Assembly (NCBI GenBank): GCA_018812395.1
Contig: JAHJDS010000457.1
Coordinates: 1 to 14,088, forward strand
Origin: Pseudomonadota bacterium
GTDB taxonomy: Bacteria > Desulfobacterota > Desulfarculia > Desulfarculales > JAHJDS01
Reading direction: 5' to 3'
DNA length: 14,088 bases
Below are positions 1 to 6,385 of this stretch, piece after piece. The notes below the pieces were generated by a model. The model worked only from the letters and a program-made list of their open reading frames with translations, had not been told where the DNA came from and did not search any database. Numbering within the stretch: position 1 is the first letter of the stretch; each line of letters starts with the position of its first letter. Both the position numbers and the translations under genes were made by a program.

Positions 1-702
1 CTGGCCGCCCTGGTGGGCGTGCCCGAGTCCCTGGCCGATCCCGAACAGACCCTGCGGGTCAACGTCTTCGGGACCATCCGGCTACTCCGGGCCGCGGCCC
101 GGGCCGGGGCCACACGATTCGTCTTTTCCAGTTCGTCGGCGATCTACGGCGACGACGCGCCGGTGCCCAACCCCGAGGATTGCTACCCCGGGCCGATCAG
201 CCCCTACGGCCTGTCCAAGCTGGACGGCGAGTTCTATTTGCAGATGTACGCCGACTCCTTGCACGGCGTCGCCTTGCGGTACTTCAACGTCTTCGGGCCC
301 CGCCAGGATCCCGACTCGCCTTACGCCGCGGTCATCCCCATCTTCATCGACCGGGCCCTGCGGGGCCGGGACCTGGTCATCTACGGCGACGGCGAACAGA
401 CCCGGGACTTCATTTCCGTTTCGGAGGTGGCCGCGGCCAATATATTCGCTTGTCAGGCCCCGCCCGGCGTGTACAATGTGGGCTGTGGCCGGCGGATCAC
501 CATCAACGACTTGGCCTCGAAAATCATCGATCTGACCGGGTCGTCGTCCCGGATCGTTTACGAGCCGCCTCGGCCGGGAGACATCTACCACTCCATGGCC
601 GACGTCGGCCGCCTGAGCGCGGTCGGGTTCGAGCCAAGCGTCGGGCTGGAACGAGGCCTGGCGGAGACCATCCGGTTCTTCCGGGAAAACCCGCCCGGCT
701 GA
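1..702 (+). CDS. NAD-dependent epimerase/dehydratase, 5'-truncated (extended SDR, UDP-glucose 4-epimerase-like)
   Basis: This is the C-terminal 233 residues of an extended short-chain dehydrogenase; the N-terminal Rossmann GxxGxxG lies outside the window. The visible part starts in the conserved LAALVGVPES segment, followed by the NVFGT helix. The SSSSAIYG strand carries the catalytic Ser region, and the catalytic YGLSK (Tyr-x3-Lys) is at about nt 205-219. RYFNVFGPRQ and YGDGEQTRDFISV are the substrate-domain motifs typical of UDP-glucose 4-epimerase and related nucleotide-sugar epimerases. Such enzymes make activated sugars for lipopolysaccharide, O-antigen or other surface glycans in the cytoplasm. 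The exact substrate cannot be told from this fragment. The reading frame is open from base 1 and ends at TGA 700-702. The family is certain; the specific reaction is not. Confidence 0.93.
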   Translation: MAALVGVPESLADPEQTLRVNVFGTIRLLRAAARAGATRFVFSSSSAIYGDDAPVPNPEDCYPGPISPYGLSKLDGEFYLQMYADSLHGVALRYFNVFGPRQDPDSPYAAVIPIFIDRALRGRDLVIYGDGEQTRDFISVSEVAAANIFACQAPPGVYNVGCGRRITINDLASKIIDLTGSSSRIVYEPPRPGDIYHSMADVGRLSAVGFEPSVGLERGLAETIRFFRENPPG

Positions 703-722
703 CCCGTATCGGACCCGAAACG

Positions 723-731
723 TGGTATAAT
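723..731 (+). promoter_or_regulatory. Extended -10 promoter upstream of the Sel1 gene
   Basis: TGGTATAAT is a perfect extended -10 (TG at 723-724, one base, TATAAT at 726-731) in otherwise very GC-rich DNA. The -35 is poor (CTGACC/TGACCC overlapping the epimerase stop codon, with a spacer of 19-20), as is common when an extended -10 is present. Transcription would begin near 738, giving a leader of roughly 160 nt before the Sel1-repeat gene. Confidence 0.55.
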
Positions 732-806
732 CGGCAGGTCGGTCGCCGGCGCCCGCCTCAATCTCTTCGCCCTCCCGGGCTTAATGGCCGACCGGTTTGT
801 CGCGGC

Positions 807-833
807 GGCCGGCCCGGTTTCGGCCGGGCGGCC
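807..833 (+). other. GC-rich hairpin in the leader of the Sel1 gene
   Basis: The arms GGCC + GCCCGG (807-817, with one bulged G at 811) pair with CCGGGC + GGCC (824-833) around the loop TTTCGG, giving a 10-bp stem. No T-tract follows, so it is not a classic intrinsic terminator. It lies in the 5' leader between the extended -10 and the start codon. Such stems also arise by chance in DNA this GC-rich, so a function is uncertain. Confidence 0.3.
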
Positions 834-898
834 GATATGGGATCAGGGACAGTGGCGGCCCGGGGTGATGACCCTGGACCGCAAGGCACGGAGGGCTG

Positions 899-1663
899 AT
901 GATGACCAGGTTTTTCGTAAAAAACATGCGGGCGGCGGTCCTGTTGATCGCGGTGGTGACCTGGGGCCTGATGATCCCGGGCTTGGCCCCGGCCCAGAGC
1001 TATCAGTCCGGGGTGGCGGCCTTTGACCGGGGCGACTTCGCGTCGGCCTTCACCATCTTGGGGAACCTAGCCCGCCGGGGCGACGCCAAGGCGCTCAACT
1101 GGTTCCACCTGGGTGCGGCGCGCGGCGCGCCCCGGATTCAATACGAGTTGGCCCGGATGTACCTGACCGGCGGGGGCCTTCCCCGGGACGAGGCCCGGGC
1201 CGCCCGCTGGTTCGGCCTGGCCGCCCAGCAGGGGTATCGGCCGGCCCAGGTCCGGTTGGCCCGGATGTACCTGAAGGGTCGGGGCGTTCCCCGTGACGTC
1301 CGCCGGGCCGTGGCCTGGCTCCGGCCGGCGGCGGACAAAGGTTCTTCCCCGGCCATGTTTCTCTTGTTTCAGATCCACATGGCCGGTCGGGGATACCCCC
1401 AGAACACGGCCCTGGCCCTCGACTGGCTGCGGCGGGCGGCCCGGGCCGGCGACCCCCGGGCCCAGCACCAACTCGGTGTCTTTTACGCCAAGGGACTGGT
1501 CCTCAAGCTGGACTACGTTCGGGCCCATGCCTGGTTCAACCTGGCCGCGACCGGCGGTCACCCCCGCGCCGCCCGGGACCGGGCCTGGGTGGCCCAGTTC
1601 TTGACCCGGAAGCAGATCGGCCGGGCCCAGGCCCTGGCCAAAACCCTCGGGCCGCGGCGCTGA
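899..1663 (+). CDS. Secreted Sel1-like repeat (TPR-type) protein
   Basis: A 254-residue protein with an N-terminal signal peptide: basic MTRFFVKNMR, a hydrophobic core at about residues 12-28, and a likely cleavage near APAQ-S at 33. The mature part is a solenoid of 36-residue Sel1-like repeats at about residues 78-113, 114-149, 150-185 and 186-222. Hallmark segments are YELARMYLTGGGLPRD, RLARMYLKGRGVPRD and HQLGVFYAKG. A TPR-like segment (YQSGVAAFDRGDFASAF) comes first. Repeats 1 and 2 keep an identical 20-nt block at 1147 and 1255, 108 bp apart. Sel1 repeats mediate protein-protein contacts, so a periplasmic scaffold or adaptor is likely; no partner can be named. The SD GGAGG (890-894) is only 4 nt from ATG 899 but 7 nt from ATG 902, so the second Met may be the true start. 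Confidence 0.88.
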   Translation: MMTRFFVKNMRAAVLLIAVVTWGLMIPGLAPAQSYQSGVAAFDRGDFASAFTILGNLARRGDAKALNWFHLGAARGAPRIQYELARMYLTGGGLPRDEARAARWFGLAAQQGYRPAQVRLARMYLKGRGVPRDVRRAVAWLRPAADKGSSPAMFLLFQIHMAGRGYPQNTALALDWLRRAARAGDPRAQHQLGVFYAKGLVLKLDYVRAHAWFNLAATGGHPRAARDRAWVAQFLTRKQIGRAQALAKTLGPRR

Positions 1664-1706
1664 GCGTCGGGGCCGACGCCGACGAGAGTGGGCGGACCGC
1701 GCCGTG

Positions 1707-1734
1707 GACCGCCAACCCGGGCAACCCGGCGGTC
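1707..1734 (+). terminator. Possible terminator hairpin downstream of the Sel1 gene
   Basis: GACCGCC (1707-1713) pairs perfectly with GGCGGTC (1728-1734) around a 14-nt loop, 44 nt after the Sel1 stop codon. It lacks a T-tract, so it may be only a 3'-end stabilising stem or a chance structure. It abuts the -35 of the next promoter. Confidence 0.25.
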
Positions 1735-1735
1735 G

Positions 1736-1764
1736 TTGACCGCCATAACGCGGCGTGTTAGCTT
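1736..1764 (+). promoter_or_regulatory. Sigma70-type promoter for the exported hydratase-like gene
   Basis: TTGACC (1736-1741) is followed by a 17-bp spacer and TAGCTT (1759-1764), preceded by TG at 1756-1757 as an extended -10 element. The -35 matches 5 of 6 bases. The -10 keeps the three most conserved positions (T, A and the final T). The predicted start near 1771 leaves a leader of about 60 nt, and a strong SD (GGAGG, 1821-1825) precedes ATG 1831. Confidence 0.55.
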
Positions 1765-1830
1765 TTCTTCTGCGGTCTCTCGCGGGCCGTTTTCACCAAG
1801 GATGTCACTCAGCCGAGGGGGGAGGAAGTC

Positions 1831-2682
1831 ATGAAGCGGATCGCTTTGTCACTACTGGTCGTCACGTGTGTCGCTTCACTATTTATCGTGCCGGCCACGG
1901 CCGCCAAGGTCTCGCCATATGACGCCCTGGCGGCCGATATGGCCCAGAAATTCCACCAGGGCAAACCGCTGCCGTTGCCCTCGGCCAAGGCCGGCGTCAA
2001 GAAGTCGGCGGCCGCTTACAAGTTCCAGAAGAAACTGGTCGGCCACCTGACCAAGACCCACGGCCCGGTCATCGGGTACAAGGCCGGCCTGACCAGCAAG
2101 GGCGCCCAAAAGAAGTTCAAGGTCCGCGGGGCGGTGACCGGCCATCTGCTCGAGAAGATGCTCATCAAGCCGGGGGCGGTGGTCGAGGTCAAGGGCTTTG
2201 TCCGGCCCTTCGTCGAGGTCGAGGTGGCCTTTGTCATGGCGGGGCCCATCAAACGGCCCGTGATGTGGATCAAGAGCCTCAAAAAGATGGTCAAGGCCGT
2301 CGGCCCGGCCATCGAGCTGCCCGACATCTGCTTCGCTGATATGAAGAACCTGACCGGCCACGACATCGTCGCCGCCAACGTGGCGGTGCGCTACTTCATC
2401 GTCGGCCGGACCATGCCTCACGGCGCGTTGAAGCTGGACCAGTTGGCGGTGACCCTGAGCCACAACGGCAAGGTGGTCCGCAAGGGCGGCGCCAAGGCGG
2501 TCCTGGGCGGGCAGTGGAAGGCCCTGCGGTGGGCGGTCAACAACATCATCCGCCACGGCGGGCAGATCAAGGCCGGTGACGTGATCATCACCGGTTCCAT
2601 GACCCCGCTGTATCCAGGCAAGCCGGGCTCGTACGTGGCCGACTACGGGCCCTTGGGCAAGATCGCCTTCACCCTGAAATAG
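1831..2682 (+). CDS. Exported 2-keto-4-pentenoate hydratase / FAH-fold protein
   Basis: A 283-residue protein that aligns by motif with the MhpD-type hydratase branch of the fumarylacetoacetate hydrolase fold. GYKAGLTSKGAQ is at 82-93. PFVEVEVAFVM (126-136) carries the E-x-E metal ligands E129 and E131. PAIELPD (159-165) supplies the third acidic ligand, E162. GGQWKALRWAVNN is at 226-238, and the C-terminal KAGDVIITGSMT ... YGPLGKI (247-277) is also typical of the family. Known family members add water to 2-hydroxypenta-2,4-dienoate-like substrates in aromatic meta-cleavage pathways, in the cytoplasm. Here a clear signal peptide (MKRIALSLLVV, hydrophobic core, cleavage near ATAA-K at residue 25) predicts export, which is unusual. 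No other catabolic gene is nearby, so the substrate is unknown. The start is fixed by GGAGG 5 nt upstream of ATG. Confidence 0.85.
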   Translation: MKRIALSLLVVTCVASLFIVPATAAKVSPYDALAADMAQKFHQGKPLPLPSAKAGVKKSAAAYKFQKKLVGHLTKTHGPVIGYKAGLTSKGAQKKFKVRGAVTGHLLEKMLIKPGAVVEVKGFVRPFVEVEVAFVMAGPIKRPVMWIKSLKKMVKAVGPAIELPDICFADMKNLTGHDIVAANVAVRYFIVGRTMPHGALKLDQLAVTLSHNGKVVRKGGAKAVLGGQWKALRWAVNNIIRHGGQIKAGDVIITGSMTPLYPGKPGSYVADYGPLGKIAFTLK

Positions 2683-2691
2683 TTGGCGCTT

Positions 2692-2736
2692 ATCACCCCG
2701 AAGGCCGGTCAGGGTCTTCGGGGTGATTTGTCTCTC
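2692..2736 (+). terminator. Strong intrinsic terminator after the hydratase-like gene
   Basis: ATCACCCCGAAG (2692-2703) pairs perfectly over 12 bp with CTTCGGGGTGAT (2716-2727) across a 12-nt loop, followed by the T-rich tail TTGTCTCTC (2728-2736). It begins 9 nt after the hydratase stop codon. It directly abuts the ribosome binding site of the next gene (2738-2746), leaving no space for a separate promoter there. Confidence 0.8.
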
Positions 2737-2747
2737 GAGGAGGAGGA

Positions 2748-4436
2748 TTGACGGCCAAATCCAGTTGGGAACGATTCCCCGAGCGGGGCGCGGTGAGCCG
2801 GGCCGACAGCCAGTTCCGGGCCGTGGTCTGCTTTCCCAACCGCTACCGCCTGGCCATGTCCAACCTGGGTTTTCTGAGTGTCCACCGGCTGCTCAACGCC
2901 CAGCCCGGCTGGTCGGCCGAGCGGGCCTTCTGGCCGGGGCCCGGCGGCGGGGCCAGGGCCCTGGAGTCGGGCCGGCCCCTCCAGGATTTCCACCTCCTGG
3001 CCGTGTCCATCTCCTTTGAAAACGACTACCCCAACCTGTTGTCCCTGCTTACCGCGGCCGGCCTGCCGCTCGAGAGCGCCGAGCGGCGCGCGGACTGGCC
3101 TCTGGTGCTGGTCGGCGGCCCGGCGGTGAGCCTCAACCCCGAGCCCATCGCCCCTTTCGTGGACGCCTGTCTCTTGGGCGAAGCCGAGACCAACCTGCCG
3201 TCTTTTCTGGATTGGCTGGCCGAAACCGACGGCCCCAAGGAAAAGTTGTTCGAGGCGGCCCGGCAGATCCCCGGGCTGTACGCGCCGGCCGGGTACGAGG
3301 AGGTGTACGACGCCGGCCGCCTGACGGGCCGGCGCCTTCGGGCCGACGTGCCCGCGCGGATCGCGGTCCCCCGCGTCAGGGACCTGGCGCCGCCCCTGGC
3401 CGCCAGCCACATCGTTTCCCCCGGGGCGGAGTTCGCCGACGCGGCCCTGATCGAGCTGGGCCGAGGCTGCGCCCACGGTTGCCGCTTCTGCGTGGTCGGC
3501 TTTGCCATGCGTCCCCCCCGCCCGGTGGACGGCCGGGACATCATCCCCCAGGCCAAGCAACTGATGGAACTCTCGCCCCGGCTGGGCCTGGTGGCGGCGG
3601 CCGCGACCGACACGCCGCATCTGGGCGAACTGATCTCGGCCGTCGAGGCCGGCGGCGGCGAATGCACCTTGTCGTCGCTCCGGGCCGACGGCCTGACCCC
3701 GGCCCTGGTCGAGTCGCTGGGGCGGGCCGGGCAGAAGACCGTCACCCTGGCCCCGGAGGCCGGTTCCGAGCGCCTGCGTCGGATCATCAACAAGGGCCTG
3801 ACTGACGAGGACCTCTACCGGGCGGTGGAACTCTGCGCCGCGGCGGACATCCTGCACCTGCGGCTGTACTTCATGATCGGCCTGCCCTTTGAGACGGACG
3901 AGGACGTCAAGGCCATCGTCGATCTGGTCAAGCGGCTCAGGCACCGGGTGATCCGGGCCTCCCGAGCGCGACGCCGATTGGGCCGGATCACGTTGTCGGT
4001 CTCCTGTTTCGTGCCCAAGCCCCAGACGCCGTTCCAGTGGGCGGCCATGGCCGAGGCCGGGGACCTCAAGCGCCGGGCCCGGCTCCTCCAAAGGGGCCTG
4101 GCCGCGGTCGGCGGGGTCGAGGTCCATCTGGACGTGGTCAAGTGGGCCCGCCTCCAGGCCTTGCTCAGTCGGGGAGATCGACGGGTGGCCGAGACGATCC
4201 GGCTGGCGCACCGGATGGCAGGCAACTGGCCCCAGGCGTTCAAGGCCGGCCCCCTCAACCCCGACTATTTCATCACTCGTCCCCGGGACCAAGGCGAGGT
4301 CTTGCCTTGGGATTTTCTCGACACGGGCGTGAGCCGGGACCACCTGTGGTCCGAGTTCGAGCGGGCCGCCGCCGCCAAGATCACCCCGCCCTGCCCGCCG
4401 CGGGGTTGCGACCGCTGCGGGGCCTGCCCGCCATGA
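2748..4436 (+). CDS. B12-binding-type radical SAM protein (TIGR03960-like)
   Basis: A 562-residue radical SAM protein. Residues 20-160 form the B12-binding-like N-terminal domain seen in this family (VVCFPNRYRLAMSNLGFLSV, then LLAVSISFENDYPNLL and VLVGGPAVSLNPEPI); the cobalamin-ligating DxHxxG is not visible. The radical SAM core begins at LIELGRGCAHGCRFC, where C241, C245 and C248 form the CxxxCxxC that binds the [4Fe-4S] cluster and SAM. It continues through TLAPEAGSERLRRIINKGL and YFMIGLPFETDED. The C-terminus carries a second Cys cluster (C549, C554, C557, C560), typical of TIGR03960-type proteins, whose reaction is not established. The start TTG 2748 is chosen for the AGGAGGAGG just upstream; GTG 2793 is an alternative. 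The fused DUF2344 domain found in some relatives is absent. Confidence 0.88.
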   Translation: MTAKSSWERFPERGAVSRADSQFRAVVCFPNRYRLAMSNLGFLSVHRLLNAQPGWSAERAFWPGPGGGARALESGRPLQDFHLLAVSISFENDYPNLLSLLTAAGLPLESAERRADWPLVLVGGPAVSLNPEPIAPFVDACLLGEAETNLPSFLDWLAETDGPKEKLFEAARQIPGLYAPAGYEEVYDAGRLTGRRLRADVPARIAVPRVRDLAPPLAASHIVSPGAEFADAALIELGRGCAHGCRFCVVGFAMRPPRPVDGRDIIPQAKQLMELSPRLGLVAAAATDTPHLGELISAVEAGGGECTLSSLRADGLTPALVESLGRAGQKTVTLAPEAGSERLRRIINKGLTDEDLYRAVELCAAADILHLRLYFMIGLPFETDEDVKAIVDLVKRLRHRVIRASRARRRLGRITLSVSCFVPKPQTPFQWAAMAEAGDLKRRARLLQRGLAAVGGVEVHLDVVKWARLQALLSRGDRRVAETIRLAHRMAGNWPQAFKAGPLNPDYFITRPRDQGEVLPWDFLDTGVSRDHLWSEFERAAAAKITPPCPPRGCDRCGACPP

Positions 4437-4569
4437 ATGAGTTCGCCCCGTCCGGTTATGAGGCCCGCCGGCGTTCTCCACTTCCGCACGATGAAGCCTT
4501 ATTATCCGGCCGGCCAGGCCGGGTTCAGGCCGAATCGGACATAATTGCTTTGGTGAGCGTCAATATGTT

Positions 4570-4598
4570 TTGACAGCGGGGGCAACATTGCCTAAAGT
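4570..4598 (+). promoter_or_regulatory. Strong sigma70-type promoter of the HEAT-ParA-CheW operon
   Basis: A consensus -35 TTGACA (4570-4575) is followed by a 17-bp spacer and TAAAGT (4593-4598, 4 of 6 including all key positions). The stretch from 4540 to 4610 is clearly AT-richer than the flanking genes. Transcription should start near 4605, about 24 nt before GTG 4629. Confidence 0.7.
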
Positions 4599-4628
4599 AA
4601 ATCAAATAGATAAGCGGAAGAGGTGGCC

Positions 4629-5624
4629 GTGGCGGACTCCAAACTCAAAGACCTGATCGTGGGCCTCCTGACCGGCGATGACCCGAATCTGGCCCGGGCC
4701 GCCTGCCGATTGGCGGCGGAACTGGACCTCAAGGAAACGGTGCCGGAGTTGATGAAGGCCCTGGAGACCAAATTCTGGCAGATCAGGGTCGAGGCGGTGC
4801 GGGCCCTGGGTGTCTTGGGCCAGGGCTCGCCGCCGGTGGAACGAGCGATGCTGAAGCTGTTGGGGGCCGGCGATCAGAACGCGCGCCAGCGCATCCTGAT
4901 CGCCGCCTCGACCGAAGGTCGCGCCGTGGAATCCACGCCCGACCTGGCCGGACAAAAAAAGGACTCTCAGCCGCCCCAGGTCCAGCGGGCGGCGGCCCTG
5001 GCCCTCAGTCGGCTCCGGCCGGATATCGCCGAAACCGTCCTGGTCGACACCCTGTCCGGCGAAAACCCGGGGCTCGTTCAGGCGGCCATGAGCGGCCTGG
5101 CCTCACTGGAATCCATGGCCGGCGCGGACAAGATGACGGACCTCCTGGGTCACCCGGACGCCAAGACCAGAAAGGCGGCCGTGACCGGCCTGGGCCGGCT
5201 CAAGGTCCGGGCGGCGGCGCCCAGACTGCTGGAACTCCTGGACGACCCCAAGGCCGAGATTCGACAGGAGGCGGTCATCGCCTTGAATCACCTCAAGCTT
5301 CCGGAGGCCATCGACCATTTGATCGGAAAACTGGCCGACGACTCGGCCGACGTCAGAAGAGTGGCGGCCGTCGCCCTGGGCAACACTCGGTCCCGGTCCG
5401 AGGACGTGATCCGCGCCCTGGAGGTGGCCCTGGCGGACCAACACTGGCCGGTCCGCCAGGCCGCCGTCTCGAGTCTGGCCAATCTGAGGGCCGAAGGCAG
5501 CCTGGACAAACTCATCGCGGCGCTGTCCGATCCCCGCGACGAAGTCCGGCGCGAGGCGTCCCTGGCCTGTTTCAAACTGTATGTCTCCCTAGACCAACCG
5601 GATTATGAAAGGGCGCCGCCTTGA
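4629..5624 (+). CDS. HEAT-repeat (PBS-lyase HEAT-like) protein of the ParA/CheW operon
   Basis: A 331-residue all-helical repeat protein without signal peptide or membrane segment. Roughly 31-residue HEAT / PBS-lyase-like repeats are best seen from about residue 165 to the end: LLELLDDPKAEIRQEAVIAL, KLADDSADVRRVAAVAL, ALADQHWPVRQAAVSSLANL and ALSDPRDEVRREASLACF. Less regular repeats occur at 1-95 and 117-163, with a polar linker (about 96-116) between them. HEAT solenoids act as protein-binding scaffolds. Its stop codon overlaps the ParA start by 4 nt, implying translational coupling and a shared task with ParA and CheW, probably in organising a chemosensory complex. GTG 4629 is preferred over GTG 4623 because the SD (GGAAGAGG, 4616-4623) overlaps the latter and sits 5 nt from the former. 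Confidence 0.88.
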   Translation: MADSKLKDLIVGLLTGDDPNLARAACRLAAELDLKETVPELMKALETKFWQIRVEAVRALGVLGQGSPPVERAMLKLLGAGDQNARQRILIAASTEGRAVESTPDLAGQKKDSQPPQVQRAAALALSRLRPDIAETVLVDTLSGENPGLVQAAMSGLASLESMAGADKMTDLLGHPDAKTRKAAVTGLGRLKVRAAAPRLLELLDDPKAEIRQEAVIALNHLKLPEAIDHLIGKLADDSADVRRVAAVALGNTRSRSEDVIRALEVALADQHWPVRQAAVSSLANLRAEGSLDKLIAALSDPRDEVRREASLACFKLYVSLDQPDYERAPP

Positions 5625-6385
5625 GTTGCCAACGATTCGCCCTGCTCAACGAAAAAGGCGGCACCGGGAAGACGACCCTGACCCTGAACCTGGGCGCCTA
5701 TTTGGCCGGCCAAAACAAGCGCGTCCTGATGGTGGACATGGACCCCCAGGGCCATTTGGGCAAGTCCTTGGGCATCAACGTCCGGCGAATTCCCAAGACC
5801 ACCTTCGATCTGCTGCTCGACGCCCGGGTCGAACTGCCGCAGGCCCTGATTCGATCGCGAATACCGAACCTGGACATGGTGCTGTCCAACAAGCGATTGT
5901 CCGACGCGGTCCTCAATATCGGGCGGCACCGGGACCGCCACCTCAAGCTCCGGACCAAACTGGGGCCCCTGGCGGACTACGATTTCCTGCTCATCGATTC
6001 CCCGCCGTCCCTGGGACTGTTGACGGTCAACATCCTGTTGGCGGTCAGCCGGGTCATCATTCCGGTGTCGTGTTCCTTCCTGGCGTTGGACGGCTGCGCC
6101 GAGGTGCTGAAATCGCTGCGCATGGTCAGGCGACACCTGGGCCACACCGACCTGGACGTGGGCTTCGTCGTGCCCACCCTGTACCATGACACGGCCCTGG
6201 CCCGGGAGGTGGTCAGACGACTGGCGGGCTATTTCAACCAAAAGCTGGGGACGACCATTCCCTACGACGTGTCAATTGACCAGGCCCAATCTTACGGCCA
6301 GACGGTCTTCGAATTCGCCCCGCATTCCGCGGGGACCGAGGCCCTGAGCCGGCTGGGAGAGGAGGTCATCCGGTATGCGCGATGA
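5621..6385 (+). CDS. ParA/Soj/MinD-family ATPase, probably positions chemosensory arrays
   Basis: A 254-residue deviant Walker ATPase. NEKGGTGKTT (10-19) is the P-loop with signature Lys12 and Walker Lys17. VDMDPQG (38-44) gives the A' Asp41, and YDFLLIDSPPSLG (120-132) is Walker B with Asp126. PVSCSFLALDG and IPYDVSIDQAQSYG are later conserved segments of ParA proteins. Such ATPases dimerise on ATP and often bind DNA non-specifically to segregate DNA or place protein complexes. Lying between a HEAT gene and a cheW gene, with overlaps on both sides and no parB, this one fits the chromosome-encoded group that places chemotaxis clusters (ParC, PpfA) rather than plasmid partition. The start is TTG 5621 within TTGA overlapping the HEAT stop; its SD is weak (AAAGGG), so expression is probably coupled. 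The partition role is inferred. Confidence 0.9.
   Translation: MSCQRFALLNEKGGTGKTTLTLNLGAYLAGQNKRVLMVDMDPQGHLGKSLGINVRRIPKTTFDLLLDARVELPQALIRSRIPNLDMVLSNKRLSDAVLNIGRHRDRHLKLRTKLGPLADYDFLLIDSPPSLGLLTVNILLAVSRVIIPVSCSFLALDGCAEVLKSLRMVRRHLGHTDLDVGFVVPTLYHDTALAREVVRRLAGYFNQKLGTTIPYDVSIDQAQSYGQTVFEFAPHSAGTEALSRLGEEVIRYAR

Noticed and set aside
180..899. 239-codon + frame overlapping the epimerase and its downstream gap
   Set aside because: Its product is Arg/Pro-rich and frame-shifted relative to the epimerase, with no motif; it is a composition artefact.
870..905. Resemblance of GACCGCAAGGCACGG to the GCAAAGCC core of c-di-GMP-I (GEMM) riboswitches
   Set aside because: The expected upstream GGCAAACC strand, the tetraloop-receptor elements and the GGTAGC/GGGTTACC arm are not present.
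2709..4481. 590-codon open frame on the minus strand opposite the radical SAM gene
   Set aside because: It is a shadow of the GC-rich coding strand: its product is Gly/Pro/Arg/Gln-rich with no domain, while the + frame has clear radical SAM motifs.
4486..4520. Stem CCGGCC/GGCCGG after the radical SAM gene as a terminator
   Set aside because: Only a 6-bp stem with no T-tract, and such GGCC-rich stems are frequent by chance in this DNA.
4037..4573. 178-codon + frame across the end of the radical SAM gene and the intergenic region
   Set aside because: Most of it is a Gly/Pro/Arg-rich alternative frame of the radical SAM gene, and the remainder runs into the promoter of the HEAT operon.
5621..6385. 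Plasmid or chromosome partition (parAB) locus
   Set aside because: There is no parB gene and no parS-like repeat nearby; the neighbours are HEAT and CheW genes.
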